A DNA stretch of 64,000 bases from Rusavskia elegans. Taxonomy: Eukaryota; Ascomycota; Lecanoromycetes; Teloschistales; Teloschistaceae. The stretch covers positions 124,001 to 188,000 of the forward strand of contig SAUG01000002.1 of NCBI GenBank assembly GCA_011316305.1, in the 5' to 3' direction. A program made the position numbers and the translations under genes. The notes under the pieces are model-generated. The model worked only from the letters and a program-made list of their open reading frames with translations, did no database searches and was not told the DNA's origin. Position 1 is the stretch's first letter. The number at the start of each line of letters is the position of its first letter. Of this stretch, positions 36,541 through 49,455 are shown one piece after another.

Positions 36541-36780
36541 TGTAAAGCGCCAAACGCGTTATATAGACCTTGGAGATATGATTAGAACGCTTGGAGACGA
36601 GGCTTGCCGCCTAGTCGCTAGAGCGTCGCTAGTATATCGGATTTCGATCTTTTTCTACTTTTTCTCTTTCCTTTATTACTAGGCTATATTCTAGTCTTTC
36701 TAGGGTATAGATTAGTCCTATAATATATATTTCGTCTAGTCTATAATTATATACTATTCTAGAAATATATCTATTTTATA
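36541..36780 (+). repeat. Chromovirus 5' LTR (240 bp)
   Basis: Starts tgtaaagcgccaaacgcg and ends ctattttata. Its first 90 bp, next to unique DNA, keep CpA and TpG; the remainder is RIPed. Confidence 0.9.
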
Positions 36781-37647
36781 GTTTTAATTTATTAATTTAA
36801 ACGTTTTTAGTTCGGTATATATTATTTCTAGTACAACTATATCGACGTCGATATATAGTATTTATAGTAGTTATAGCCGTAATAAAACGCTTTAGGCAGG
36901 TCTATTTTAAACTAGCGCTAAAGTTATTAAACCGCGGATTATAGATATTATAGATTAATCTAATAAATATAATCTATCTACTTTAAAAATGCCCGGTAAA
37001 AAAAACCCTAGTTTATCCTCTATTATTTAAAAAAGCTAATCGAAATTCTATAGTAATTTTATCGCTAGTATATTAGAAAATTATACTATTTCCGACGGCT
37101 AAATCTATTAATAATAGCCGTCTAATAGCTAGTTATAGTCTAATAGAAGTACTTTTTTAGAAATCTTTATAAGCTAACTATCTAGTAGTAATAATAACCC
37201 GAATAATCCGAATAATAAAAAAGATAATAGCGACAAGTCCGATAATAATAAAAAGCTTCGAGCTTTAGAAATTTAAATAGTAGTAAAGAAAAAAACCCTT
37301 TCAAAAGTACGCTATAGAGTAGAGGCCCTTTATATAATAGGCCCGAATTATATTCTAGTTATCGATTAACCTTTTTTTAAACTAGCTATTAGATCTTTAC
37401 GAGCGCTTTAAACTTTATTAAAATTTAAAATTAAAGAGCCTAAGAAGTATAGCGATAAAATAACTTTTAAAAAATACTATAAATAAATCGAGTTTTATAA
37501 AAATTAATTCTATAAATCTAATATTTTATCTATCTATATTGATTAAATCCGATAGGCCTAAAACTTTATTAAAAATTAAAAGTTAAACCGGTAGCTCGAA
37601 AAAAAAGAATCTTTTATCGATAAGAATACCTTTAATAGTATATTATA

Positions 37648-38258
37648 TATCAGCGAATTCCAAAATGGATTTTCAGATTAGACCGGCTAACAGCCATCTT
37701 AATCCAAATAATCCAAAAATCCAAATAATCCAAAAATCTAAAAAGTGGATTTTCGATAGATTGGAACTCTAATAGTATCTATAGTACGAATATCTATTTA
37801 GTAAACAGCCTAAAATAGAATCTATATATAAGCTAAAAATAAATCTATATATTCTAACTCGAAAATAAAGTTTAGCGGCCGCCGCTAAAAGCGAGAATAA
37901 CGGAAGTCGAATATCTATTTAATAAACTACGCTAGACCTAATCTAGTTAGATTCTAGTAAAGAAATCTAATATTTTCGATCTAGACGAAGCTAGTCTAGC
38001 GGTATATACAGGCGTATATAGGCCTACTAACTAATAAAGATTTAAACGAATTTAAAATCGAATCTCTAAATCTTTTCAGCCGTCTTAGCCGTTTAGCCGT
38101 CTTAGCCGTCTTAGCCGCGCAGCTATATAGCTTCGGGTATACCCGAGACCGGCTAATAAACCGCTTATAAGCCGCTTTCAGCCGTACCGGCTAAAAACCG
38201 GCTAAGACGGCTAAGACGGCTGAAACCGGCTTTAAGCCGGTTTTGGAAAATGCTGATA
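37648..38258. mobile_element. MITE, 611 bp, TA target site, nested in chromovirus
   Basis: Ends are tatcagcgaattccaaaa and ttttggaaaatgctgata, near-perfect inverted repeats of about 18 bp, with TA duplicated at 37646-37647 and 38259-38260. The sibling chromovirus copy reads straight through here (reverse complement near 6210-6230), giving the empty site. The right third has repeated gccgtcttagccg units (about 38084-38116) and their inverse (about 38190-38222), able to form a large hairpin. Much of it keeps CpA, so it entered after, or escaped, most of the RIP. The TA target suggests mobilisation by a Tc1/mariner-type transposase. No coding capacity. Confidence 0.85.
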
Positions 38259-38395
38259 TAGAATAAGTTTATAGATTTTTTTTTAAATTTTACTACCGAT
38301 TCTAAATCTTATTTATTAAATACCGTAACGAAATATCTTTATATAATATAAACTAAAGACTAGAATATTCTAGAATTTTATAATTTCTTTATATT

Positions 38396-38805
38396 TGTAA
38401 CGTCCCTATATATCAGAGGGCGTTACGTTCGAGCCTAGCTATAGCCGTAGACGTAGTCCGAGCTACTAAATAATAAGGGAGTCCTAGTATAGATTATCGT
38501 AACTAATTCTATATATCCGCAGAGGTACGGTTACGATATTATAAGATATTTTTATTATAAAATAATTAAGAAGAGAATAGTAGAAACGTATTTAATAATT
38601 ATATTAATAACTAACGAGAGAAACTATCTATAGGAATAATAAACGATATATATAATAAAAGTAACTATAAAAGCCGATAGATAGCCGTCTACTAAAAATT
38701 CTATTAGGAGGAATAGTTATATTAGCTATAGGCGGCTATAGATAATTAGGCTCGTTTATTTAACTAATTCTTCTATAGAACCTCTATAGAGTCGCGGACG
38801 TAATA
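38396..38805 (+). repeat. Left LTR of nested family A element
   Basis: Best preserved family A LTR start (tgtaacgtcc). Aligns end to end with 41336-41745. Confidence 0.9.
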
Positions 38806-41335
38806 CGGCCTCTTCTATATCGCTTTTTACCTAGTATATAATCTTTCTGCGGGGTATAAAAAAAGTATTTTCCTTTTTTTTCTTTTTTCTTTTCTATTCT
38901 ATCTTTTCGATATCTTTATAATATATTTTCGGTAAGGAAACCGGTTAAAATCCTTTTATTATATTTAATTAAAAGGAGTTATAATATCTTTTTTTTATTT
39001 TCTATATACCTATAATTCTTTAAAAAAGTATAAAATTAAAGTTAGTAGTAATATTTATAGTAAATATACTCGGGTTTAGAAATTATATAATCTTTTAATA
39101 TCTAATACTACCTATATATTATTCTTTTATTTTTTTTATCTCGCTAACCTTTATAGGGAAGCGTTTTAAAAATAAAAAGAATAAATTCTATTTTAATATT
39201 ACTAGTATTTTTAATAAATATTCCGAGGTTTATTATTATATCGAGTCCTTTTTTAATTCCGAAAAGGAAATTCGTAATAAACGCTTAGCCTAGAAATCGA
39301 ATCTCCGCTAACTCTTTAGTAAATAAAAGCGTTTTATTACTTATTATCGTATTTTAGATAAACGTAAAAGTAATTTTATCGTTTAGAAGTAATATATTTT
39401 ATCTCGTTTTAATAAATTTAATAATCCGGTCGCGTTTTACTTTTCCGTTAATTTTACGCTAGCTACGTAAAAGGCTTCCGTTAAATTAATACCTAGTTTT
39501 AATTCGGATAATTTAGATTAGTTTTTAAGAGATTTTAATTTCTTTTAACCTATAGAAAGTATAGGTATCTAAAAAAAATCTAGTTAAAAATTCCTCTACC
39601 CTTGCTTTTATAAAACTTATATATCTATATTATAAATTATTTCCGGTTCCTCTAATAGCTCTACTAAATCCTATTTTTTAGTAACTATTTTATCCTATAA
39701 TAATAAGGACGGATACTAATCGAATTTTTTATTTCTAGATTATACGCTAAGTACCGGGTCCGGTATTTCTTTATCCTAGTCTACTTAGCTTAGTTTATAG
39801 TATTCGATTTTATCTATAGCTCTAATTATATCCTAGTATATACTTCTAATATAGTTTATCTAGAGCTATTAAAATATTTTTTTATTTTTATTATAGTTTT
39901 TAGTAAGTTACTAGAAAAGATAGTAATACTTTTTCTAAATTTTTATATCCCAGACTTTTCCGCCTCTTTTAAAGTTTTTATCTAATTCTATAATATCGTT
40001 ATAATTTATTACTAAAACGGTATCTATTTCTTTATATAAAAGGTTTTTATAGGCTAGTAAGTAAATTATTTATCGTTCTATTTTCTTACCTATAGTACTT
40101 TTTTCTATTAGTTTTTCTAAAATCGATATTTTCTACTCGTTTTCTAGAATAACGTAGCTCTTTTAACTTTCGATAATAGTAAAACTTATTATTCTAATTA
40201 ATCTATTTTTTATTTTAACTTCGACGTCGAGGATTCTATTATCTTTTATTATTCGTCTATAGAGATATCCTTTAATTTTATTATAGAATCCTTTTATAAC
40301 TTTATTATCTTCCTTTCTATTTACGAGAGCTATTATTTGTTAACTTCTAATTTTAACTTTAAGTACTGCTATAAGGGGTTTTTCGGTTTTATATAGTTTA
40401 AAATTAATTATTAGCTTTATTACTTTCGCTTTTTTTAGTTCTCTAGAATAATATCCTATCTCTACTTTATCTAATAGATAGATAGGGCAAGTATTATTAT
40501 AGCAGGCTAACCAGCTTCTTACTATATATATATAGGGTAATTTTTCTATTATTTTAAAAAAGTATTTAGTTACTTTAGTTACCTTTTTAATTAGATAATT
40601 CCTTTTAAAATATCCTATTTTTCCGTATAAGTAATAAGCTTTAGTTTTCGATTTTTTAATTTTAGTAGTATCGAGTTCTATTAGGTTTCCTCTAGGCTTT
40701 TTTTTAGCAGGTCCTATCTTACTAAGCGCCTGTTTATCTAAGTATATTTTATATTATCTAGCGTCGATCCTTATTATAAACTCGATAAGATTTACTAGTA
40801 TATCTAGTTCTTTAATCGCGGCTATAGCTTTCTTAACTCTTATCTAGAATCCCTTATAAAAGTAGACTTTTAGGGCTAAATCTTCCTAGTCTATTTTATA
40901 AACTAACGTTTTAAACTAAATAGTATAGGTAGCTACCGACTTCTACTACTTTAGAACTATTAGTTTTCTTCCTATTATCCTATTCTTATTATTATCTTCG
41001 AAGGCTTCTTTTATAGCTATAATAAGATTACCGAAGGTATAGAAGATCTATAATATCTTTTTTTTTCTCTATTTTTCTAGGTTATCGAAATAATTTTCTA
41101 TTTAAGGCTATATCGAATTAAAAGTAGCTCTTCCTAGGTATAATATTATAAATAAAACTTTAATTACTTTATTTAGAAACTGGTTTATATATAATACGAA
41201 GTAGATACTTATCTAAATAATCTATAGCTTTAAAGATCCTTTATTTCTTTTATAGATATTTAGTATTACTACTTTAATAGTATCGCTTCGATCTATAGGT
41301 TAGAATAACGAAACTAAGATAGTAAGTTATTAAAA

Positions 41336-41745
41336 TATAATATCCCTATATATTAAAGGGCGTTACGTTTAAGTTTAGCTATAGCTATAGACGTAGTCCG
41401 AGCTACTAAATAGTAAAGAAGTCCTAGTATAGATTATTATAACTAATTCTATATACCTGTAGAAATACGGTTATAATATTACGAAGTATCTTCGTTATAA
41501 AGTAATTAAAAAGAGAATAATAGAAACGTATTTAATAATTATATTAATAACTAATAAGAGAAACTATTTATAGGAATAATAAGCGATATATATAATAAAA
41601 GTAGCCGTAAGAACCGATAGGTAGCTATCTACTAAAAGTCCTATTAGGAGGGGCGGCTATATCGGCTATAGGCGACTATAGATAATTAGGTTCGCTTGCT
41701 TAACTAATCTTTCCATAGAACCTCTGTAGAGTCGCGGACGTAACA
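41336..41745 (+). repeat. Right LTR of nested family A element
   Basis: Starts tataatatcc (RIPed) and ends ggacgtaaca, followed by the atatt duplication. Confidence 0.9.
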
Positions 41746-44700
41746 ATATTATTAGAAATCTAACTACTTCCTTTATTAGAAGAATAGTATTCGATCTTTT
41801 TTCTTTTTAAAATTCGTCCGGAGCTATAGCGTACTATATAAAATTAAAGCGTAAAATTAAAAGATTTCGGTTATAATAAATAGATAGTTTAAACTACCCG
41901 ATAGAAAAATATAGATAAAGCGATACCGGGTTAATAGTAGAATTTTTCTACTAAAAAATCTAACCTATCTCTATATAGTAAAAGGAATTCTCGAAGCTTT
42001 AAAAACCGGAACCGGAAAGGCCGATCGCGAAAGAATCGGAATAACGTTAGTAGAAAAAGTATTTCTAATATTAGTAATATCGATTTAAAAAAATATAAAT
42101 AGAATAATAAATCGGGTATATATTATATTTATAGTAGTATAGATTATTAGTCTAAGAATTATCCTAAAAACTAGAACTAATGTTAAAGTAATCGGGAGTC
42201 TAATAACTCTCGTAGTAATAGTAATAGATCTTTTAAAAAGTCTACTATTAATATAATAAAAGGTAACCCTAGTAATACTAACTAGTTAAAAAATCAGAAA
42301 GGCCAGTTATAGCTTTAATAACCGTCTAAAATAAATAAATTAAAGTAAAAAACGGCTTTTTAATAAAAATATTTATCGAATTACTAGTAAAAGGGTATAG
42401 TAGAACTAAAATATTCCTAGATCTAAATTTCTAAATTAATATTATTTCTTAATCTTTTATTATTTAATACGACCTAGAATCGGTTTAAAAAACTAAAAAG
42501 CCCTATTTTTAATAGATTAAAAGTTAACGTGCTATCTATTATAGAGTATATAATTTAAACTAGATAATAATAGATAGTTAAAGCCGTCGGGAAACTTATA
42601 TATTATAATTCTATATTTTAGATATAATCGATAAATATAGTATTTTTCTAGATATACCAGCTTTATATTAGATATATATAATTATAGACCTAGAATTAAA
42701 ATAATAGCGATTTCCTATCTATAATAAAATAATATAAGATAACCAAATAGATATAAAATAGTTAACCCGCTTTAATATTAATTTACCGGTAGTTTTTATC
42801 CGTATATTATAGGCCGAAAAGTATATATTAGTATATATAATATCGATTACCGCTATATATATAAAATCTAATAACAATACTACTATATAGGCGGGAGCTA
42901 ACGGCGCCGATAAAAATAAAAATAAAAACGATAAAGATATATAGTAGTCTAAACCGTTAATTCTAAAATCTATATATAAAAAGATCGAAGTTTATAATAT
43001 ACGTCTAGTAGATTCTTTACCGCTGTTTAAAAATACCGATTATATAATCGAATTAGATAGGCGAAATCTATTATATAGCCTAATTTATAGCCTATCTAAA
43101 CGCGAGCTTAATAAACTACGTAATTATCTAGATAATATTATAAAAAAGGGCTGGATTCGTTATTTAATATCTCCTACGGAAGCTCTAATCCTTTTTATAT
43201 TAAAGAAAAATAGTAGTCTTTATATATATATCGACTATAGAGATTTTAATAAAATAACGATTAAAAACCGTTATTTTTTATTTTTTATTTTAGAGATTTT
43301 AGATCGATTATTAGAGGTAAAGTACTTTTCTAAATATAATATTAAAGATACCTACTATCGAATCCGAATTAAAAAGAGTAATAAATAAAAAACCGCGTTT
43401 TATACGAAATATAGGTATTTCGAATATTTTATAATATTTTTCGGTTTTACTAATATACCTATAATATTTTAGGCCTATATTAATCGGGCTTTAGAAGAAT
43501 TAGTTAATATATACTATATAGTCTATCTAGAAAATATTCTAATCTTTTTTAATTCGGAAAAAAAATATTAGAAATATATTAGATAGGTTATTCGAAAGCT
43601 TCGAAATATAGAACTATATTTTAATTTTAAATAATATACTTTTAATATTAAAAGTATAGAATTTTTAGACTTTATCGTATCTACGGAAAATATATCGATA
43701 GACCTAAAACGAATAGTAGTTATTAAAAAATAGCCGGTCCTAAAAATTTATCGCAAGGTATAGATTTTTCTAGAATTTATAAACTTTTATTAACGCTTTA
43801 TTTACTAGTATTCTCGGCTTATAACGCTTCTAATAAGTTTATTTATAGAGAACGTAGCCGGAAAAAAAGTAGAACCGCTTTACTAGATTATCGGAATCTA
43901 AAAAGCTTTTAAAAAACTAAAACGCGCTTTTAATATTACTAGAATATTATAGTATTTCGATCCGGAAAAAGAAATCTATATCGAAACTAATATTTCTAGA
44001 ATCGGGTTAACTAGAATTATATTTTAATCTAATAAAAATAGTCGCTAGCGTTTAGTTATATTCTAGTCGAGAAAAATAATTTCTATCGAACGTAATTACG
44101 AGACCTATAATATAGAACTACTCGCTATTATTAAGGTTTTTAAGTAATAGAAATATTATCTCGAAGGCGCGAAGTATACGGTTAAGGTCTAAATAGATTA
44201 TAATAACCTTCAGGGTTTTATAAAGATTAAAAAATTTAATATTTAATAACGTCGCTAGGTTATTAAGTTAGCTACTATAGATTTCGATATCTTCTATTAT
44301 CTAGAAAAAACTAATCCAGCTAATCCGCCTTTTAGAAAGCCGGATTATAAAAATATTAATCTTTAAATCTAGATAATATTATTTATACTTTAATAGAAAC
44401 TTAATTTTACTAGCTATAAATCTAATAGCAAACCGTTTACTATATAAAAGATTCGAGTTAATTATATTTTATACGAGTATATAACTAGAGGACCTAGAAA
44501 ACCTTTAATAGAACCTAAAAATTCTAAAAATAATAGAACTAACCCTCTATTACTATAGAAAGGACGCGATATATTTTATATATCGAGACTATTTCCGGAT
44601 ACAATAGGCTACCGATATAATAGTAATAGGTTAGCGATAATTATTCCCGATAAAAGAAATAATAATAGAATAAACCCTATCGCTAGAAATATAGACTACA

Positions 44701-46641
44701 GGCTAGATATTCTATATTAAACGGTATAAAAAACTGCTATTAATAAAACGGCTTATAGTAAAATAACTTCTAGTATACGCGATATATTTATCTAGCTTTA
44801 AAGTCGGGACGCCGATATTTAGAAGCGTATATAGACTATTAAATATAAATCGAGGAAAAAAGCCAGGCTATAGAATATAGAAATAGAAACTAGTTTTTTC
44901 TTTTATAAAAAGTCTTTATATATATCTAAAGATAAGGTACTATATATAGAGTTTCTAGCGAAATACTATAATAACTCTATAGCTGGATATTTCGGGTATT
45001 AGCGAATTTTATTACTTATTTATCGTAGCTATAACTAGCCGAAACTATCTAAATATATTAGAGAATATATAGAAACGTATAATATCTATTAGCGAGTTAA
45101 AGTCTATAGATATAAACTATATAGGAAACTCTAAAATCTCCTATATTTTATATAATTATAGAAAGAAATAGTAATAGATTTTATTACTAGATTACTATCT
45201 ATTCGATATTTTCGAAGTATAGTAGATTTAGTACTAGTAGCCGTCGATCGATTTACTAAAATAGCGAGGTATATCTCTTATTATAAAACGATTAATATAA
45301 AAGATTTTATAGAATTTATTATTAATAAACTTTAGTATAAAAGATTTATTCCTAATAGAATTATTAGCGATAAAGGCTAGCTTTTTATAAGTAAATTCTA
45401 GTTAGAGGTCTGCTATTATCTAAAAATTAAACGTTATTTAAATATCGTATTTTATCTTTAAACGGACAGATAGATAGAAAAATAGAATTAGTCGTTAGAA
45501 TATTATCTAAAAGTATATATTTATAAAAAATAGAAAAACTAGATTAAATTTTTACTTTTAACTAAATTCGCCTATAATAATAGCGAATATAGTATTATAA
45601 AAATATCTCCTTTCGAAGTACTAATAGGCTATAACTCTAATATAATATTCGAAAGCGTTAAAAATAACGCCGTAGAAAAGGAAATAGTAAATATAAAGGT
45701 ACTAGTAATAAAGGAAAGAATTATAAATCTATAAAAGATATATAAATCGATATATATAAATTAGAAAAAAGTTTAGATAAACTAGACTAAATACTATAAT
45801 AAAAAATATCTATAGATAGAATATAATATTAGTAATTTAATACTATTATCTATATAAAACCTAAAGTTTAAATAATTATAGAAGATTACTTCTAAATTCG
45901 CAGATCTATATCGGATTATAAAATATATAGGCTTCTAAATTTACCGGTTAGTTTTTCTAATTAAATTAAAAATCTATAATACCTTTTATATATCTTTATT
46001 AGAAAAGTTCTATCGCCGTTAAAACAGCGAACTACTAGAATATCTATTACCGGACTTTATTAATAATAAAGAGAAATAGAAAGTAAAAGCTATTTTAGAT
46101 AAAAGATTTATAAAACCTAAAAAGGGCGAAGATTTAAAAGCTAAATATCTAATTAAATAAACTAGTTAACTAAAGGAATATAATTCCTAGTAGCTATAAA
46201 AAAATCTCGAAAATATTTAGAAGTTTATCAAGGTATATAATTAGGATAACCTTCTAATAAAAAAGTATAAAAAAGGTAGAATTTAATAGAAATAAGCTAT
46301 AATTATAGGCGTTAGACGTTTATAGAATATATATATAATATATATATCTAGAAATAGATATATAATTAAATAGAATTTATTCGAATTATTCTATAAAGCC
46401 TATAATAATATTTATATATCTATTTCCTATAGTATAGATCTCGCTTTCTTAATTTTAGAAACCTACGACGATATAAATAATCTAGTTTTATAATAAACTT
46501 CTAGTCTATACTATCTTTTTATCCGGTAATAGATAGGAAAAATAGTATAAAAAAAGTAATCTTTCGGTACGCTACTAAAAAGATAATCTAAAAGAATTTA
46601 TAAATAGAATTAAAAATATTAAAAGATATTAAACTATTTAC

Positions 46642-47640
46642 TAATAAGATTATCTAAAGGGCCGGAATACCGGTAGGCTTAACTTCTAGAAACTAGAGTT
46701 CGGATACCTCCGGCGCCTTCGAAGCCGCGCGTAAAAGAGTTAATAGAGACTAGGAAAGAGCGACGGGCGACGTATATACGAAAGCTATCCGGAAATAGAT
46801 ATAGATCTATTTTTTACTTAATAGTATATAGAGGCGATATTTAATATAGCTTTTTATTATTATAGCTTTTAAACGCGCGGAATAATCTACTAGAAAATTA
46901 TAGCGATTTAGAAAATAATTAGATAGATAAAGGAAACGTCGACTTATTTAAAGAGATTTTATTAGTAGGTATTAATTATACTATTAATAGTATAGAATAT
47001 CCGAAAATAGGTATTTATATCTAGAAAACCTTATTATCGGAAGAGTTTTAAACTATACTAATAGAAAAATAAAATAGATACTATTCGTATTAGCTTATAA
47101 CTAGAGGCGCGAAAATCTAAAAAGTATTTTTTAATTCTATAATAATATATTAGCGATTAGCTATCTTATATAAAAGGTTATAGATTATATTTAAAAGTTT
47201 TAGACTATTAAAAGACGAATATAATATAGTAGTAGAATAGGGTACTATCATAGATATCGGGGTTACCGCCGGAATACTAGTAGTATCTATTCCGAAAAAT
47301 AGAGATCTAGATACTGCCGATAGGGTAGAACTTTTATAACGTAAGCGCGAGACGAATAGTAACGGTAAAAGTAAAAATCCGTATAAAGAACTAAAGCCGG
47401 AAAAGAAAGATATATCTAAAAGATACTAAATTTTTAGATTTTTAATTTTAGTTTCTAGAATTACTATTCTATTTTATATAGCCGCGTTTTTTCTAACCGG
47501 TCTTTTATTTATATATTTATATATATTCAGGCGTTATAAAATCGAATTTAAAATCTCTATAAAATATTTAAAATTATCCGATTTCTAGATTAGATTATAT
47601 AGTATCGTATCTAATACCGGAATATATTTAAAGACGTTTA
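46642..47640 (+). other. Decayed extra reading frame downstream of pol in the chromovirus
   Basis: Between the chromodomain-like end of pol and the 3' LTR, one frame can be followed for about 330 codons, interrupted only by TAA and TAG. It has charged, protein-like stretches (RVRIPPAPSKPRVKELIETR) and, at about 47430-47530, a strongly hydrophobic run (ITILFYIAAFFLTGLLFIYL) followed by basic residues, like a membrane anchor. Because RIP removes TG, absence of TGA stops is weak evidence. The sibling copy shares the first part (inverse at about 1105-1260), so this region belongs to the element. It could be an additional element gene or captured host sequence; unrecognised. Confidence 0.4.
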
Positions 47641-48596
47641 TAATATCTATAATAAGCTTTTTCGTAACTTTATAGTTATTAAAAGATAGTTCCTTATTAT
47701 TTAGTACTATAATCGGTAAATATTAATTATTTATCGGATAGCCGTATTAAAAACGTAAAATATCTATTATATTAGCTTTAAAGTAATAGAATTAAAGTAG
47801 CTATACGATTTTATAATCTAAAAGCCCTTTTCTATTTTTATAGTATTTTTTATAGGTATTAGTAAAGTAATCTTTCGTATATTTAAAAATAGGACGTAGA
47901 TAAATAATAGGACCTCTATTATTTATAGCGTAACGAAAATATCTAATATATAGGAATTAAGATATATTTATATATATAATAAATAGAAAAACTCGTATAA
48001 ATAAAGAAGAAATATTTAAATAAATAAATTATAGGAAATTAAAACTCCTATAAAGTAAAATATTACTATATTATCGCTAGTATATCGAAATCGTATTATT
48101 CCGAACGTTTATTTACTATTTAAAATCCTCAAATACTTATATTAGGTTCGGGTTTAATTATATTTATTAGAACTTTTATCTAGTATTATTTATAAACTAT
48201 ATACGTATAGATATACGAATATCGTATATATCTATAGATATAGTCTATTTCTTTAAATATATATAATAGAATAAAATTATAGTATTAATTTAGTCGGTAC
48301 TATAGTATAATAGTAATACGCTTTAGATTATTTAACGAACTTTAGAAAATCTATATTCGAATTATAGTAGCGCTATCTTTTTTTAACTTTATTCTAATAT
48401 ATATCTATATAACTAAAATATAATTATATATAGATTGGAATCTATTATAATAATAGCTAAAAAATAATTCTTTTTTTTTATCTTTTTTAATTTTTATAGC
48501 TAACTATAAAATTAATAGATTTATTTAATAAATACTATAAATATATAGACAGATATAGTATAATATCGAGGATAATATTACTAAAAAAGAGGTAAT

Positions 48597-48836
48597 TATA
48601 AAGTATTAAACGCGTTATATAAACTTTAGAGATATAATTAAAACGTTTAGAAACGAGGCTTATCGCCTAGTCGCTAGAGCGTCGCTAGCGTATCGGATCT
48701 CGATTCTTTCCTACTTTTTCTCTTTTTTTTATTACTAGGCTATACCCTAGTCTTTCTAGAGTATAGGTTAGTTCTATAATATATATTTCCTCTGGTCTAC
48801 AATCGTATACTGCCCTAGGAACACACCCACTTTACA
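48597..48836 (+). repeat. Chromovirus 3' LTR (240 bp)
   Basis: Starts tataaagtattaaacgcg and ends cccactttaca before the cgaat duplication. The last 50 bp, next to unique DNA, are not RIPed. Confidence 0.9.
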
Positions 48837-48884
48837 CGAATATTCGAAAGTTATACGTTAGGTATTGAGGAATACACGATTACA

Positions 48885-49021
48885 ACGGTCGCGACTTTTC
48901 TATCGAGGTTCCAGGCGGCTCCAGGCAGCTCCAGGCCGCCCTAGAGCCTCGCCTAGGGCTTGGAGCCCCGCCTAGGGCCTATGGCCTGGAGCCTAGAATA
49001 TTGCGACCGTATTGCGACCGT
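48885..49021. repeat. Short GC-rich inverted repeat / foldback element
   Basis: The left end acggtcgcga is repeated in inverse on the right as attgcgaccgt, present twice in tandem (49000-49021). Inner arms ggttccaggcggctcc and ggcctggagcctag are also complementary over most of their length. Repeated ccaggc and cctaggg units fill the centre. It lies 48 bp from the chromovirus LTR. Size and structure suggest a tiny MITE or hairpin. No target duplication identified. Confidence 0.5.
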
Positions 49022-49455
49022 GCTATTTATAGCTACCTTGGCCTGGAAGGTTAAAACGGGACGAAACCTGCAAAACCCCCTCGGACCTCCTGCGAGGTTT
49101 GCTTGCCAAAACGGCTAGCGCCAGGTGGTCTGAACACTGAGACAAGTCTGAAACCCCCTATTCTCGGTCAATGCACCTGCGACATGATTGATAAATAATT
49201 CCCGCTAGCCATCGTGGGGTTAGTATACTTGGCATGACAAGGTTTCCTCCCTCAAGGGATCAGCACTTCTATCACAGCAAGCATGTTACATTGAAACAGC
49301 TCACAATAGTCATAGTATAAGGTGGGCTACATCTACAGTACTCGATCGTACGTCGCCAATCTCAGAATCCGATCTCGTCTTTTCCAAAAAACATCTCTTA
49401 TGTCATTCGTCCACACCTCTCAAGTGCAACTGCTTCCCTTCAGCCAGCGTTCCGG
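49022..49455. other. Intergenic, no gene seen
   Basis: Ordinary composition between the foldback repeat and the F-box-like gene's 3' end. Confidence 0.5.

Larger units (their letters stand above)
38396..41745 (+). mobile_element. Complete small LTR retroelement (family A), 3350 bp, nested
   Basis: Inserted in the gag region of the chromovirus with a perfect 5 bp duplication (atatt at 38391-38395 and 41746-41750). The sibling chromovirus has the uninterrupted site near 6105-6120. LTRs 38396-38805 and 41336-41745 (410 bp each) start tgtaacgtcc and end ggacgtaaca, so the LTR itself has 10 bp inverted ends. The 2.5 kb internal region has no recognisable pol. A forward frame from about 39260 reads protein-like across RIP-type TAA/TAG codons. 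Confidence 0.9.
36541..48836 (+). mobile_element. Complete Gypsy/Ty3 chromovirus, 12.3 kb with nested insertions, RIPed
   Basis: Direct 240 bp LTRs (36541-36780, 48597-48836) are flanked by a perfect 5 bp duplication, cgaat at 36536-36540 and 48837-48841. Without the nested MITE (37648-38258) and family A element (38396-41745) it is about 8.3 kb. Decayed coding landmarks in order: a gag zinc-knuckle relic (about 42115-42175); reverse transcriptase (43115-43820) with IDYRDFNKITIKNRY and YFSKYNIKDTYYRIRIKK; RNase H and FDIFYYLEKTNP (about 44190-44350); integrase (44960-45620) with zinc-binding and central regions; and a chromodomain-like end (about 46075-46210) with AILDKRFI and YLIKW. Nearly all breaks are TAA or TAG. 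About 2.3 kb of further sequence precedes the 3' LTR. Confidence 0.93.
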
